64,000 bases of DNA from Vesta saturnalis (lineage: Eukaryota; Arthropoda; Insecta; Coleoptera; Lampyridae): contig JARFJB010000102.1 of assembly GCA_036346205.1 (NCBI GenBank), forward strand, positions 1,746,001 to 1,810,000, read 5' to 3'. Below the pieces are notes generated by a model. That model made no database searches. It was not told the origin of the DNA and saw nothing but the letters and a program-made list of their open reading frames with translations. Each line of letters begins with the position of its first letter. The first letter of the stretch is position 1. The translations under genes and the position numbers were made by a program. Shown piece by piece: positions 47,025-58,148 of the stretch.

Positions 47025-47872
47025 TTAGATTGTATAATTTAAAGTACACCATTAAAAAATCCCAAAAAGATAAGTATTTTATTATGAGTGTTAATGGTGA
47101 AAGTTTACAATTTCATATTACAGTTGACTTTTAATTCAAATTTTGATGTTATGAGTTATAATCAAAGCCCTCGGCCATTTTGTTTTGGCGGGAAGTTTGA
47201 AAATGTATTCCAGGACACCGGAACTTGCTCTCGGGTATTCGCCCCCAAAATTCCCCAGTCAATTTGCTTTTAATTATGAGTCATAATTAAATTTTGTAGG
47301 TTAACTTGTTTTGACGGACGGCCATCTTGGAGGCCATTGTTTTGGTGGAAAATTTGAAATTATATTCTAGTAAATGGGGCCTCATACTAACTCATAAGAC
47401 AGTTGCAAGACTCCGAAACTTGTTCTAGAATCCTTGCCCCTTGGCGGGAAATTTGAAATTGAATTCTAATAAGGGACCCTAATAGTAACTTGCAAGACAG
47501 GTATAGGACGCAGGAACTTGTTCTCGGGCCTTCGCCTTGTCAATAGACAGATCAATTAATAGCCCAATAAAATCATCCGAAGCATATCAAACAAATCACT
47601 CTCGATCAAATCAATCTCAATCAATCAAAGCAATTAACCAAATCAGTCAAATCAATTAATCTCGATCAAATCAAACAAGAAGCTGAGCTAACAATTCTTC
47701 ATAACCTTCACGTAACGATTCTTCCACTGTATATACCTAGCTCCTATGAGCGTCCGCTTACTTTTCAGATAAGGCTAACCGACACTCAGAGCTGGTACTT
47801 TCCCTAAACGTGAAGGCACCGGCGTGATCCGCAAATTAATCTCAATCAATTCAATCCCAATCAACCAAATCA

Positions 47873-47950
47873 TAACTTACAGCTTGAAAAAATCGGCTTA
47901 CAACTCAAAATACTGGTTTGGCTTAACTTACAGTTTGCTAAAACCAACCA
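47873..47950. repeat. Relic of the 52-bp FB-1 satellite unit
   Basis: About 1.5 units: AACTTACAGCTTGAAAAAAT, then AATACTGGTTTGGCTTAACT and ACAGTTTGCTAAAACCAAC. Confidence 0.6.
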
Positions 47951-48385
47951 CAATACATGAGATAGCCTTCGACATTGCTGTCAATATACTAACATTAAAT
48001 TAACGTGTAACACTATCGCAACGTTTTGCATACAGTGATAAAAATAAGTTTTACAGTTAAACTAGTTAAAAATACCTATACAATAGCAAATATATAACCG
48101 AACTCGAAATCAGATCACTGTATTATTTTACATGCAAGAAATGTCTTATCGAAAATACCTCTGAGGGGCCCTAGATTTAAAACAAGCTTAAACGCACTAT
48201 TTCGTTTTGAAAATGGACAAATGCACGGGGACAAATAAACAAGCTAACTTTCACTTCCAATTTTGATAAAACACATGTTATTTGAAGCTAACACCGATTT
48301 CATGCGTAAGACAGCTGTAGGACTTTATTTTCCCAATGCTTATCATTATCGTTAGATAACCATAATAACAATAATAAAATACTTA

Positions 48386-48537
48386 TCTTTTTTAGGTTTT
48401 TAATGGTGTATTTTATATTATGCAATCTAAACGTTTCGATAACACTTACAGTTATCTTCGTCAGTAGTAATATCTATTAGAATTGTTAAATATGTTAAAA
48501 CAATTGTGTGAAAGTTGAAAAATTAAAACATAAACAT
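48386..48537 (-). mobile_element. Truncated PLE LTR with hammerhead-like core
   Basis: Matches the left arm of 46650-47120 (TTTTTAATGGTGTA, then ACGTTTCGATAACACTTACA). The core lies at 48431-48463 on the minus strand. It ends abruptly where the right inverted arm of FB-2 begins. Confidence 0.65.
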
Positions 48538-48723
48538 CCATCAAGGGTTAAAAATTCCATCAAGGGGTTTGGAGAGACCTCCGAAAAGAAGCCGTCAAAA
48601 AAAGTGGTGGGAAATGTGGGCTGCCAAAAAGGCTCTTAATACAGCCAAAAGATCACTAATTAGGGGTAAAAATGGCTGGGCGTGACTTCCTCCACCATTT
48701 TTGGCCCTCAAGTGCCCTCATTC

Positions 48724-49970
48724 TACTTTTTTGTTTAATTGTGACGCAGAATCCCATATCGTGTAAATTATATGCCCAAGCAATACACCCTGTATTTTTT
48801 CATGTAACGTGCTTTGAACACCAGTAGCTTTCATATTATACAATACTTTTTCAACAAACTTTTTAATATAACGTTTTACTTCCTTTGCGTTTATAACATA
48901 TATTTTTACTCATATATTTAAATCTAATTTCTTTAAATTTAAATACAATTTTAAATGTAATTAATTAAAAAATTTTCTAATGTTTCCTTTGCCCATAAAT
49001 TTACTAATTTTATCATATTTACTTATTTTTAATCTACCTTAATCCTGTTTTAAAACTCAAGTAATTCTGCTTACTCACGCATATTCTATCAAGTACTTAA
49101 ACCCATTTCTTTAGCGATTTAAATACAATTTACATTCATACATACACTAAATTTTTTTATTGCATAATCATTATTGTTAAGATCTCTTCACTACGGACAA
49201 CTTCTTTCCTCTTTTTTTCCCAATAACCCTTGCACTTCTGACATAGGCTGTATATTGTTACCGTAAGTAAACCAATATTTATTAATACCAGTACTTCGGT
49301 GATAGTTCGCGCTGTTTTTGCTGTCCACGAGGAGATATTATTACAACTTTCAGCAACTTTTACGACTATTTGTTCTTCTTTAAAGTTTCATACTGCACAT
49401 TCTCTATTAAAAAATCTCCTGTGATTTCACTTAACGTTTAATTTAATTTTTATGTTAATTATTCGACATTTATTAGGATTTGAGGATTAGTTTTATTTAC
49501 TCGCAGGTTATTTTTCAGGATAGCTATGTAAAAAGTCTATAAGGATACTTACTATTATATAAAGGTGTTCTTGGGTCGGGGACAGGATCGCTATGTAATG
49601 TTGCAGGATTGCTCAATTGCCAATAAAGTTATTATGTTGCCTGGCAGTAGCCATAGAATGTTAGGATTAGGGTAGTTTGGGATAAGTTATTAAAGAGAGA
49701 TTACTGGTTTCTTAACTCCAACAAAATTTATTGTCACACTTCCTCTTACATATTACTGATATATTACACACCATTCACATCTCTGGTAGAAGTCTTAATT
49801 GACAGTATATTATTTTAGTCTTCTTTATTAACGTTCTAATATTGTTAACTTTCTAAAACATTTAATTTGGTTTTACTATTAGGAAAACGTAAAAAAATTT
49901 TATTATTACTTAAACTCGAGTGTCTTCATTGTAATGTCAAACTTCCTTATCTATGTAAGTAAAACTTATT
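48724..49970. other. Mostly unassigned; membrane-protein-like relic at 49180-49440
   Basis: On the minus strand 49440-49180 gives, across one frame change, an ectodomain-like stretch, a hydrophobic run of about 20 residues (LVLINIGLLTVTIY) and a basic tail with CQKCKGYW. This layout resembles the C-terminus of a membrane glycoprotein, possibly an env-like protein of a retroelement, but no family is identified. The rest is blank. Confidence 0.25.
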
Positions 49971-49971
49971 A

Positions 49972-50074
49972 ATAATTTTATTAAATACATAAATAAAAAG
50001 TTTACCTCGAGTAGGATTTGAACCTATGACCTGTACTTTGCTGGACTACCGTGCTAACGATCTGCGCCATCGAG
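49972..50074 (-). repeat. tRNA-derived SINE (short), second copy
   Basis: A tRNA-like unit of 70 nt at 50005-50074: A box TGGCGCAGATCG, anticodon-arm-like hairpin with loop CCAGCAA, B box GGTTCAAATCC. The acceptor ends pair over only 5 bp (CTCGA/TCGAG) and the loop lacks T33, so it is not a working tRNA. The AT tail (49972-50004) matches 20-57 of the window. Confidence 0.7.
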
Positions 50075-50079
50075 ATTCA

Positions 50080-53050
50080 AGCCACAATCGATGCAAATTT
50101 TGTCTTTATGTATACGGCATTAATCTATAATGAAGAAAATGATTAAATACTTCCCCAGCACAACAAAATTTTGTTAGATTACACTAATTTGACGACTTTA
50201 GCAAGTATTGGTGCCACATACATCCGGTTAATTAGATAAAAATGATATTGTTCTCAATTGTGAAGAATGAGTGGCGTAACTGCAAGTGTGCGGAGTTGGG
50301 CAGCATGTGCTGTATAAGAGCCATATAGCCATAAAAAACAACTCAACCTATAGGACGCTAATACGCCATTAGTAAATATCCGTTCTCAACCACAGTCATG
50401 TGAAATTTCCCATAGATCTTTTTCGAATATTAGGATATTTAAAATGTTATATGTAGAATTTTAAATTAAAACGTAGTTGCCGAGAATTGTTATTTTAAAG
50501 TTTGTTGTCGCAATTTCGATAGGAATTTAATTTCATGAGGTTGAAAAGTTTTTATGCAACGTAATATGTATAAATTTGTTTGTAATCATGGTTAATAATG
50601 AAAGGTTCAATCGCCTTTAAATGGATATGCTTTTTTTTTCAAGTTTACCAGTTTGCTCATGTAGGTATTGAATTGTTGGTGAGAGTATAGAAAATTTATT
50701 TGAGTAACAGGGTTTCTTATTGAAAAACAGGATGTATATGCGTCTCAATTCTAGGTATCAAGTCTGTTTTTTATCGTGGGAAATGTCTACTATGCAATTT
50801 TAGTATTCAATATTTTTATGTGACGATTAAAAGTACCACGTAACCTTGTGGGAAGGGCAGTTTTATTATTCGATTAGTAGTTGTACTTAAGCTGTAGAAG
50901 AAATTGGGTGAACTCTGAGCGTGTGATGTGAACTTAGAGCGCATTGAATTTGCCAGCGTACTACCAGGGTTACTTAACGCCACCGTGAGGAAATTTTCCG
51001 TTCACATTGTGTGGATCTTAAAGAGAATTCAGTCATCCCGGGAACCTTTTTGTGTTATATTTCGTTAGTCAGAAGTGACATTTTTGTATCCATTGAAGAT
51101 GATTGGTGTTTAATTTTAGTGCTATTTCGACATATTTGGGATAAATCGCGTTTTGGCGGATTCTTATATCGTAATGTTCAGTAAATTTATTTGAGCATCA
51201 CGAAAGTACATCCGCGTTCACAGCTGTTCAGACAGACGAAAACTAATTATCGCTATAATAAACTTTGTGTATATAAAGGGCAATGCACGTTTTGTCAATA
51301 AATTAAAATTATACCAGAAGATATTATCGCTACTAAGTTCGTGTAAATATAATTTGAAAACAGTCGGATAGTTGAAATTTGAAGGCTGTGAAGTTGCCGT
51401 ACTGGAAGCCGTATCAGGGAGATTCAAGGATTACTTTTATCCACCGATCAATTACCAAAAGGGTAAATTGCACGAGTATCGCCTTACCGCTGTGAAAAGG
51501 AAAGGTAGAATTGAGAGTGACCATTTGTGCGAATTAAGGTAATTACTTTCATACGTTTATCTATTTTAGTGATTGTTGCTTTATTTATATTTGTTTTGTG
51601 CGGACAGATACTCCTTCTTCTGTGCATAGTTTTGTATAAAAACCTTCAAACGATTAAGATAATTTTACAAAAGTATATTCATCCGTGTATCGTAATATTA
51701 CATATTGGGTTTTTTTTTTATTCTCATTCTTGTATATCAAAATTTTTATTACGAAAATTAGTCAAATTTACGTTTTTGGCGTTATTATTATTCCTTTAAG
51801 ATAGGTGATTTTGGAAATTTGACCCTTGCAAGAGTCATCCCGATTTAAGTAATAGAATTTTACGTAAGAACGCTTTACTCCTTCCTGACATAAATTTTTT
51901 TGTGATTTGACAACTGTACCAATACCCTGATTGTTTATTTTCATATATATTCATAATATATGAATAGCGTTAATGATTTGGAGAGTATTACTTCCTTTTT
52001 CATAGCATTATTGTTTACGTGGTACTAAATTTAAAATATAAGGTATTTCAAAAGATAAGATATTTTGATTACGTTCAAGTTACTGAGTGGCTTATTTTTT
52101 ATGGAAACTTTTGATTTAACAACCCTGCAGTGGCAACGTTCATTTATTTGCTATGAGTTTGATTAAAGCTTTAACGTAATAATTTATGAGAGTTTTCTCT
52201 AGGGCTTATTTGCTATATTTTTGTTTTTTCTAATATAAAGATATGAAGTTGCATTAAGATTTAACGTAATGTAAAAGTATAGTAAATAAGATTGATGACC
52301 GATCAGTTAGTCATTTTATTGTGATTACGTGTAAATATTTCGAAGTTTTACAGGAAACGACGTATATAGAGTATCAATCTACTGATTAATCCGAGTTTTT
52401 TGCGACGTAAAGTAAGCAAGTTTTTAGTTTGCTTTGAACTTAGCTGTGAAATACTCGCATAGAGGTATTTAGACCTCGATATTGTCGATTCAAAACACTC
52501 TGGCGCCCATATCAATTATCACTTACCCTTATTGTGTCTTATGTATTACAAGCTATTCTAATCGGAAAATTAATAACCGCTTACGTCCTTTATTCCACTG
52601 AGCTACCTCTTTCTTATCTGTTACTTCCGATTCTACTGTCATTTTCGTCCGTAATACCATGGTGGCGCGCTTTTCACCAAGGTATCGAAAAAGTTCCCCT
52701 TTCACTATAGTGTCTTATTATTCTTCTGATACTCTTAGACGGTATTGACCAAATATTTTGGGTAACGGTTCGAGAATTAAACGTTAAACACAACAAAACA
52801 TTAGTTAGACATAAAATTTTTGAGAAAATCTGATTTTGCTGCTAATTCTACTGTAAATCGTCGATCTACTCATAAACAGGCAACTATTGGTTCATCAGAT
52901 CCTTACGTCGTAATAAAGAAATAACTATTCATTGACAAGTGTTGAAGAGAAAAACAGCATCTCCTTCCTTTAATGCTGAACTATTCAGTTTTAAGTTTAA
53001 GGCAAAAATAGAAGGGACGAGTTTTTTTATAGTATTTCTCTGCTGTGTGT
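50080..53050. other. Unassigned AT-rich DNA
   Basis: Nearly 3 kb without recognisable domains or repeats. A 90-codon hydrophobic frame at 51527-51799 has the composition of T-rich random DNA, so I do not call it. Confidence 0.4.
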
Positions 53051-53054
53051 CGTC

Positions 53055-53237
53055 TGTGTGTGTGTGTGTCTGTGTGTCTGTGTGTCTGTGTGTCTGTGTG
53101 TCTGTGTGTCTGTGTGTCTGTGTGTCTGTGTGTCTGTGTGTCTGTGTGTCTGTGTGTGTGTGTCTGTGTGTCAGTGTGTCTGTGTGACTGTGTGTGTGTC
53201 TGTGTGCCTGTGTGTTGTGTGTGTGTGTCTGTGTCTG

Positions 53238-53286
<49 letters not shown>

Positions 53287-53315
53287 TGTGTAACTGTGTG
53301 TCTGTGTGCCTGTGA
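53055..53315. repeat. (TGTGTGTC)n and (GT)n array, first block
   Basis: About ten 8-bp TGTGTGTC units, then interrupted repeats and a pure GT run at 53240-53285. Confidence 0.95.
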
Positions 53316-53324
53316 TTGTATAAC

Positions 53325-53491
53325 CATTAACCATTAAAGCTGTCCATATGAAATTAGGTACAAAAATTCTTAGCCTTAAAATCTAGGTCAAGTTCGTTAA
53401 TGAGCAAAATCCAACTAGTGGCGGGACAACTTTAGGGGATTAGAAAACTAAAATAATCCATTGCTTCAAATTTTAAAAAGTTACATAATAA

Positions 53492-53559
<68 letters not shown>

Positions 53560-53745
53560 TTGGGTGGTTCCGTGCGTGCGTGTGTGTGTGGGTGTGTGTG
53601 CGTGTGTGTGTGTGTGTGTGCGTGTATGCGTGTGGGGTGGGGGGTTACGTGCATGTGAGGTGTGTGTGTCGTATGTGCGTTGTGTGTGTGTGCTGTGTGT
53701 GTGGTGTTGTGGTGTAGTGTGCGTGTGTGCGTGTGTGTGTCGTAT

Positions 53746-53801
<56 letters not shown>

Positions 53802-53865
53802 ATTGTGTGTGCTGTGTCGTGTGTCGTGTGGTGCGTGCGTAGTGTGTGTGTGTGTGTGTGTCTGT

Positions 53866-53924
<59 letters not shown>

Positions 53925-54160
53925 GTGTGTGTAGTGTGTCTGTGTGTCTGGTGTGTGTTGTTGTGCGTGTGTGTGAGTGTGTGCTAGATATCTTTTGAAC
54001 CATTAAAGCTTTCCATATGAAATTAGGTACAAAAATTCTTTACCATAAAATCTAGGTCAAGTTCGTTAATGAGCAAAATCCAACCAATGGCGGGACATTT
54101 TTAGGGGATTAGAACACTAAAAAATTACTTGCTTCAAATTTTAAAAATATTAACGAATAG
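53325..54160. repeat. Duplicated unique block flanking the GT arrays
   Basis: The block starting CCATTAAAGCT.TCCATATG at 53325-53480 is repeated at 54000-54160 with about 90% identity by eye (TAGGTCAAGTTCGTTAATGA in both). The unit is array plus about 165 bp unique sequence, period about 675 bp. Probably a transposon tail that itself carries a microsatellite. Confidence 0.75.
53494..53985. repeat. (GT)n array with variant units, second block
   Basis: Long GT runs (53494-53558, 53750-53797, 53870-53922) separated by irregular G-rich variants. Confidence 0.95.
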
Positions 54161-54224
54161 TTTTTATATAATTTCAAAATAAAAAAAATATATAATAACC
54201 AGAGGTGTAGGGTACAAAATTGTT

Positions 54225-54670
54225 CATTTTTAAAGTCGGGTATTGGGGCTTTTTAAGATCCCTAAGTATAAATCATTTGTCAAAATAAAATAATTCAACG
54301 TGACGCATCAAAAATGGAGGATTATTGTGTTCATTAAATTTATCAAGCGCTTTTTTTTAAAGTCGGGTATTGAGGGTTTTTAAGATCGTGTTAAATCATT
54401 TGTCAAAATTAAAAAAATTCGAAATAGCGGATGAAAAATGGGGGATTATCGTGTTTAAAATCAATGTGACTAAAATTCAGGTATTGTCTGCTAATGATCA
54501 ATTTTGCAACTTTATTCATTTATAAAACATTATCTAAATAAAAAATTAAAAAACTGCCAGTGGCGCGTCGTTTTTAGGGTTCAAAATTTTGTTGAAAAGT
54601 CTGGTATTGGGGGTTTTTAAGATTGCTACGAATAAATTATTTGTCAAAAATGGCGGATCAAAAATGGAGA
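54225..54670. repeat. Three-copy local repeat, interrupted by LINE-A copy 2
   Basis: AAGTCGGGTATTG.GG..TTTTTAAGAT...AAATCATTTGTCAAAA...AAAATGG.GGATTAT recurs at about 54228, 54359 and 54597. The last copy is cut by LINE-A; a GAATTATCGTGTTTAAAC continuation follows on the far side (56284). Confidence 0.7.
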
Positions 54671-54672
54671 AT

Positions 54673-56262
54673 TTTTTTTTGTGATTGTGGACCTGAACAG
54701 GCTAAATTTGGCCTATCGTACTAAAGCACTCAGGAACACTTAGGAGGATGGATAGAGGGATAACATTGCCAATAGATGCCTATGAACAGCTACCATAAAT
54801 TTTCTCATATCATAAGTGAGAGGAAAGGAGGAACTAGGGATATCATTCCAGAATTTAGAAGCCGTGTAGAAAAAAGTGGATTGCGCCAGTTTGGTACGAC
54901 AAGTGGAGATTTGTAATGCATACTGATGATGTGAATGAGCGAACCGAGTGTTTCTCGCAAAGATAGCCCGAGATGGTATCAAAGAATATAATTCAGCAGC
55001 ACAATAGCCGTTGTAATAACGATAATACAAAGAAAGAACTGAAACCATCCTTCTATGCTCAAGGGACTGTATGTGAGAAGTTAAGGACGGGCCATTTATA
55101 AGCCTAATCGTTCTCTTTGAATACGATCAACGATATCGAGAGCGTATTGGGAGCACTAACCCAAAGGTGAGAATTATATTCCAGATGAGGCCGAATTTGG
55201 GCCTTATACAGCAGAAGGAGTTGTCGAGAGGTAAAGTACTGCTTAGATCTGTACAAAAGCCTATTTTACGAGCAGCTGTTTTGGTAGCTGACAGAAGATG
55301 GTCAACCAATGAGAGATTTGAAGATACAGTCATACGCAACAGAGTAATAGAGTCTGAAAACTTAAGAACTGAGCCATTCATACTTACAACAGGAAATGAT
55401 CGATCTTTTTGGCGGACATAAGGCAACACTGAGTTTTGTTAGCATTAAATTTAACTAGATTATTGCTTCCCATTCGAGAATACGTTGAATGTCTTTGTTG
55501 ATTGAATTTGCCATTTCAGCTTTAATTTCTTGATTTGACATAGAAGGTGGATTATCACTATGAGTAGACTGAGATGAACTACAGTGAAGAGTGCTATCGT
55601 CAGCAAATCAATGTATGGGGTTAGTTGTTGAAGAAATAAGGTCATTTATGTACAGCAGAAGAAGTGTAGGCGTTATAACGGATCCCTGTGGTACGCCCGC
55701 GTTAATGCTAACTTCTTTTGAAAAAAAGCCATCAACTACGACACGTATTCGTCTTTATGAAGGAAACTATAAACCCAGTTTCTGATCGTATCATTTAACC
55801 CAAACGAGGTGAGTTTGGCAAGTAAGCACTTATGCCAAACTTGGTCAAATGCCTTTAAGATATCTAAACTGTTTCACCGGACTGCTCTACTGTATTGTTC
55901 CAAACTTGGGTCACATATGAAAGAAGATCACCTGTTGAAACTGAACCTTTGTCAGTTGTCGAGTTGCTGATTGATGGCTTTTTCCGTGACTTCAGACAAA
56001 ATGGAAGTGATGGCAATTGGTCGGTAGTTTGAGGGATCAGTCTTATCGCCTTTTTTGGGGATAGGCTGAACATTTACTAACTTCCATGATGAAGGGAATT
56101 CCCAGAAGGCATAGAGATCGTATAGAGCTTAGATAGGACTGGTACTAATTCAGGGAACATTTCTTTAAGACAATAGCTGGGATACCGTCTGGGCCAGTCG
56201 CCTTATTGAGATCAAGCCTACTGATGATCGATTCCAGGAGCTTGTACGAAAATTAATTGGTT
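54673..56262 (-). pseudogene. LINE-A copy 2, decayed
   Basis: A minus-strand copy of the 8083-9621 element, with poly-T (tail) at 54673-54680 and the same 3' UTR. It reaches about 120 codons-equivalent less decayed sequence further 5' than copy 1 only in outline: a KATGPDGIPAIVLK-like block near 56190 marks the start of the RT. Blocks seen: VNVQPIPKKGDKTDPSNYRP (about 56050), ILKAFDQVWHKC (about 55855), and the thumb and C-terminus (55430-54740). A deletion removes about 90 bp near 55955, and frameshifts are numerous. It supplies the TCA codon that identifies the nonsense mutation in copy 1. Older than copy 1. Confidence 0.8.
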
Positions 56263-56394
56263 TCATAGCGTATGAAGAAGAGTTGAATTATCGTGTTTAA
56301 ACTTGACTCAAATTCAGGATTTGTGAGCGTATGTTATTTAGATATATGAGAAAGCATTATGCAGACAATTATGGCAGTGGTTTATGTCATGAAC

Positions 56395-57045
56395 TCGACT
56401 TGACATGAAGTTTAAACGTCATTCTGACATAGGTTATGCTTTTGTTTAAAATGTTGCCTGTTTTACGTATATGAACGTAAAAAGCAGGTTGCACAGTTAT
56501 CCTAAAAATTTGGCATTAAAATATTTATTCCTTTTAATGAATCGCATCTATAACTGTTTGATGAAGTTTTAAACGTTTGTTCTGACATAGGTTATTGTTT
56601 TGCCTTCACAATGTTTCCTGTTTTCGTTATGAACGCTTAAAAAGAGGTTGCACAGTTATCATAAAAATTTAAATTAAAATTATTTCAGTTCTTTTAATGT
56701 CCATTCTGTAGCTAATCGTCTATTACACCAGATCTGTTATGTGAAGTTTTACACAAACGTCAATTATAAATTGTACTATCAAGATTTTTGGTTGCTTCAC
56801 AATGTCTACTAATCGTAATGAACTTATGAAAGTGTGAGGTTGTCCTGAAAATCTTAATTAAATTATTATCAGTGTCTTTTAATTTGTCTCATTCTGTAGG
56901 CTGGACAGGTTCGTCGAATATACCACACCAGATATTTTATTCAAAGCTACACACAAACCTCAATATAATAAATTCTAATTATCAAATTTTTGGATTGCTA
57001 TTCACACTGCAGCTAATCAGTAAAAATAACAAAAGTGTGAGGGTT
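56395..57045. repeat. Diverged tandem repeats, unit about 160-200 bp
   Basis: Units start near 56405, 56568, 56738 and 56930 (TGAAGTTTTA.AC..ACGT...), each with a ...CACAATGT...TAATGAAC...AGGTTG.AC... block and TCTTTTAATG. The last unit is copied perfectly at 57181-57271. Confidence 0.65.
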
Positions 57046-57180
57046 CGCCTGTAAGGCGATCTTCCAACCTTCCCAATTACATTAAATATATATACTTTGT
57101 CTCACCGTTAAACAGGTTCCGTCAGTATAGCCACCGCGCCGTTTAAATATGTCACTAAGTGCGCCTCGAACGTGACATTC

Positions 57181-57271
57181 AAACCTCAATATAATAAATT
57201 CTAATTATCAAATTTTTGGATTGCTATTCACACTGCAGCTAATCAGTAAAAATAACAAAAGTGTGAGGGTT
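57181..57271. repeat. 91-bp perfect copy of mariner-3's left flank, inside the element
   Basis: Identical to 56955-57045. It lies exactly at the break in the transposase gene, so it is filler DNA. Confidence 0.9.
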
Positions 57272-57279
57272 AAGTACTC

Positions 57280-58148
57280 CCACAGAAAAAAATCTAATGG
57301 CGTCAGGTCTGGTGACCGAGCTGGCCATTCTATCGGACCTCGTCGTCCAATCCATCTGCCACGATATTCTTCATCCAAGTAACGTCTTACTGCACCATAA
57401 TAGTGTGCAGGAGCACTATCTTGTTGGAATGTTATTTCCAAGTTGCCGAATTCATCTACATTATCTTCCAAAATTTCAAGAATTAACGGTTCAATTGCGT
57501 TTTGTAACATCTCCAGATACACTTCACCGGTGAAGTTATCATTGAGAAAAACAGGTCCAACTATGTGGTTTCCTAAAATACCTGCCCAAACATTTACTTT
57601 TTCTGGAAATTAAGTATGTTTTTCACGAAAGATTTGAGGATTTGTGTCACTCCAATATCTCACATTTTGTGTGTTAACGTTTCCTCGTCACTAAAACAAA
57701 TTGATTTTATGTAGTCTGGGTGTTGGATAATTTGATTGGACATATTTTCACAGAATTCTAATCTTCGGTCGGGGTCATCATCTGAAAGTTGGTGCACCAT
57801 TTTTAATTTGTATGGATGAAATTTGTTTTTAGCCAACACCCTATGTACTGTCCTTTGACTGACTTCACAGATAGACGCAACTTGGGCTGTAGAAGAAGTA
57901 GGATGTACTACCATTTCTGCAATTATGTCGATTTTTTTGTCGTCACTAATTGTTGGTCGACCAGATCGTTTGACATCTTGAACACTACCGGTTGCTTCAA
58001 ACTTCTGAAGAAGTTCCCTCAAATAAGTCCTCGATATAGGGCGATCGGGGTACCTCTCATTAAAAAGACGTTCCGCTGCATGGAAATTGTTTCTACATTC
58101 ACCAATTATTAAGATAGCTGCTACTTTGTCGGCTACCGTACGTACCAT
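57280..58148 (-). pseudogene. Mariner-3 transposase, C-terminally truncated
   Basis: The minus-strand transposase starts at ATG 58148 (MVRTVADKVAAILIIGECRN), chosen because family members begin here; the frame is open further up by chance. Helix-turn-helix region: NERYPDRPISRTYLRELLQK and GRPTISDDKKIDIIAEM. Catalytic core: CFSDEE (about 57690, first Asp), FQQDSAPAHYYGAV (about 57415, second), RSPDLTPLDFFLW (about 57300, third). I count 41 residues between the second and third Asp, as in the DD41D (rosa-type) mariners. A frame change near 57680 and a TAA near 57610 disrupt it; the last ~40 codons are lost. Confidence 0.85.

Larger units (their letters stand above)
46650..47120. mobile_element. 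Palindromic PLE insertion with 13-bp target duplication
   Basis: Flanked by CAGTTGACTTTTA at 46637-46649 and 47121-47133. The 471-bp insert consists of two inverted LTR-like ends (arms about 46650-46785 and 46925-47072) plus a short unique stretch (46834-46925) homologous to PLE-1 3175-3290. A 43-bp near-perfect hairpin (46791-46833, arms of 21 bp, 1-nt centre) lies where the two orientations meet. Both arms hold the hammerhead-like core. Confidence 0.85.
45437..48723. mobile_element. FB-2: foldback-type element hosting PLE insertions
   Basis: Inverted ends: GAATGACTTGAGGGCTCAAA at 45437 and the inverse of GAATGAGGGCACTTGAGGGC at 48723. The arms extend about 180-260 bp (45437-45700, 48541-48723) and share ACCCCTTGATGGAATTTT and CCCACATTTCCCACC. 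The interior has four to five diverged units of the type AAATTTGAAATT.TATTCTA ... CCGGAACTTGTTCTCG (about 45925, 47195, 47355, 47455), a partial 52-bp unit and two PLE insertions. No transposase seen; probably non-autonomous. Confidence 0.7.

Noticed and set aside
50005..50074. Functional tRNA gene
   Set aside because: Only 5 bp of acceptor pairing, a mismatched anticodon stem and no T33; the same unit with the same tail occurs at the window start, so it is a SINE.
51527..51799. Hydrophobic 90-codon open frame as a membrane protein
   Set aside because: Composition follows T-rich DNA, with no domain, no neighbours and no codon bias.
52929..54003. Several overlapping open frames rich in Cys-Val or Thr-His on both strands
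   Set aside because: They are translations of GT/AC microsatellites; no gene evidence.
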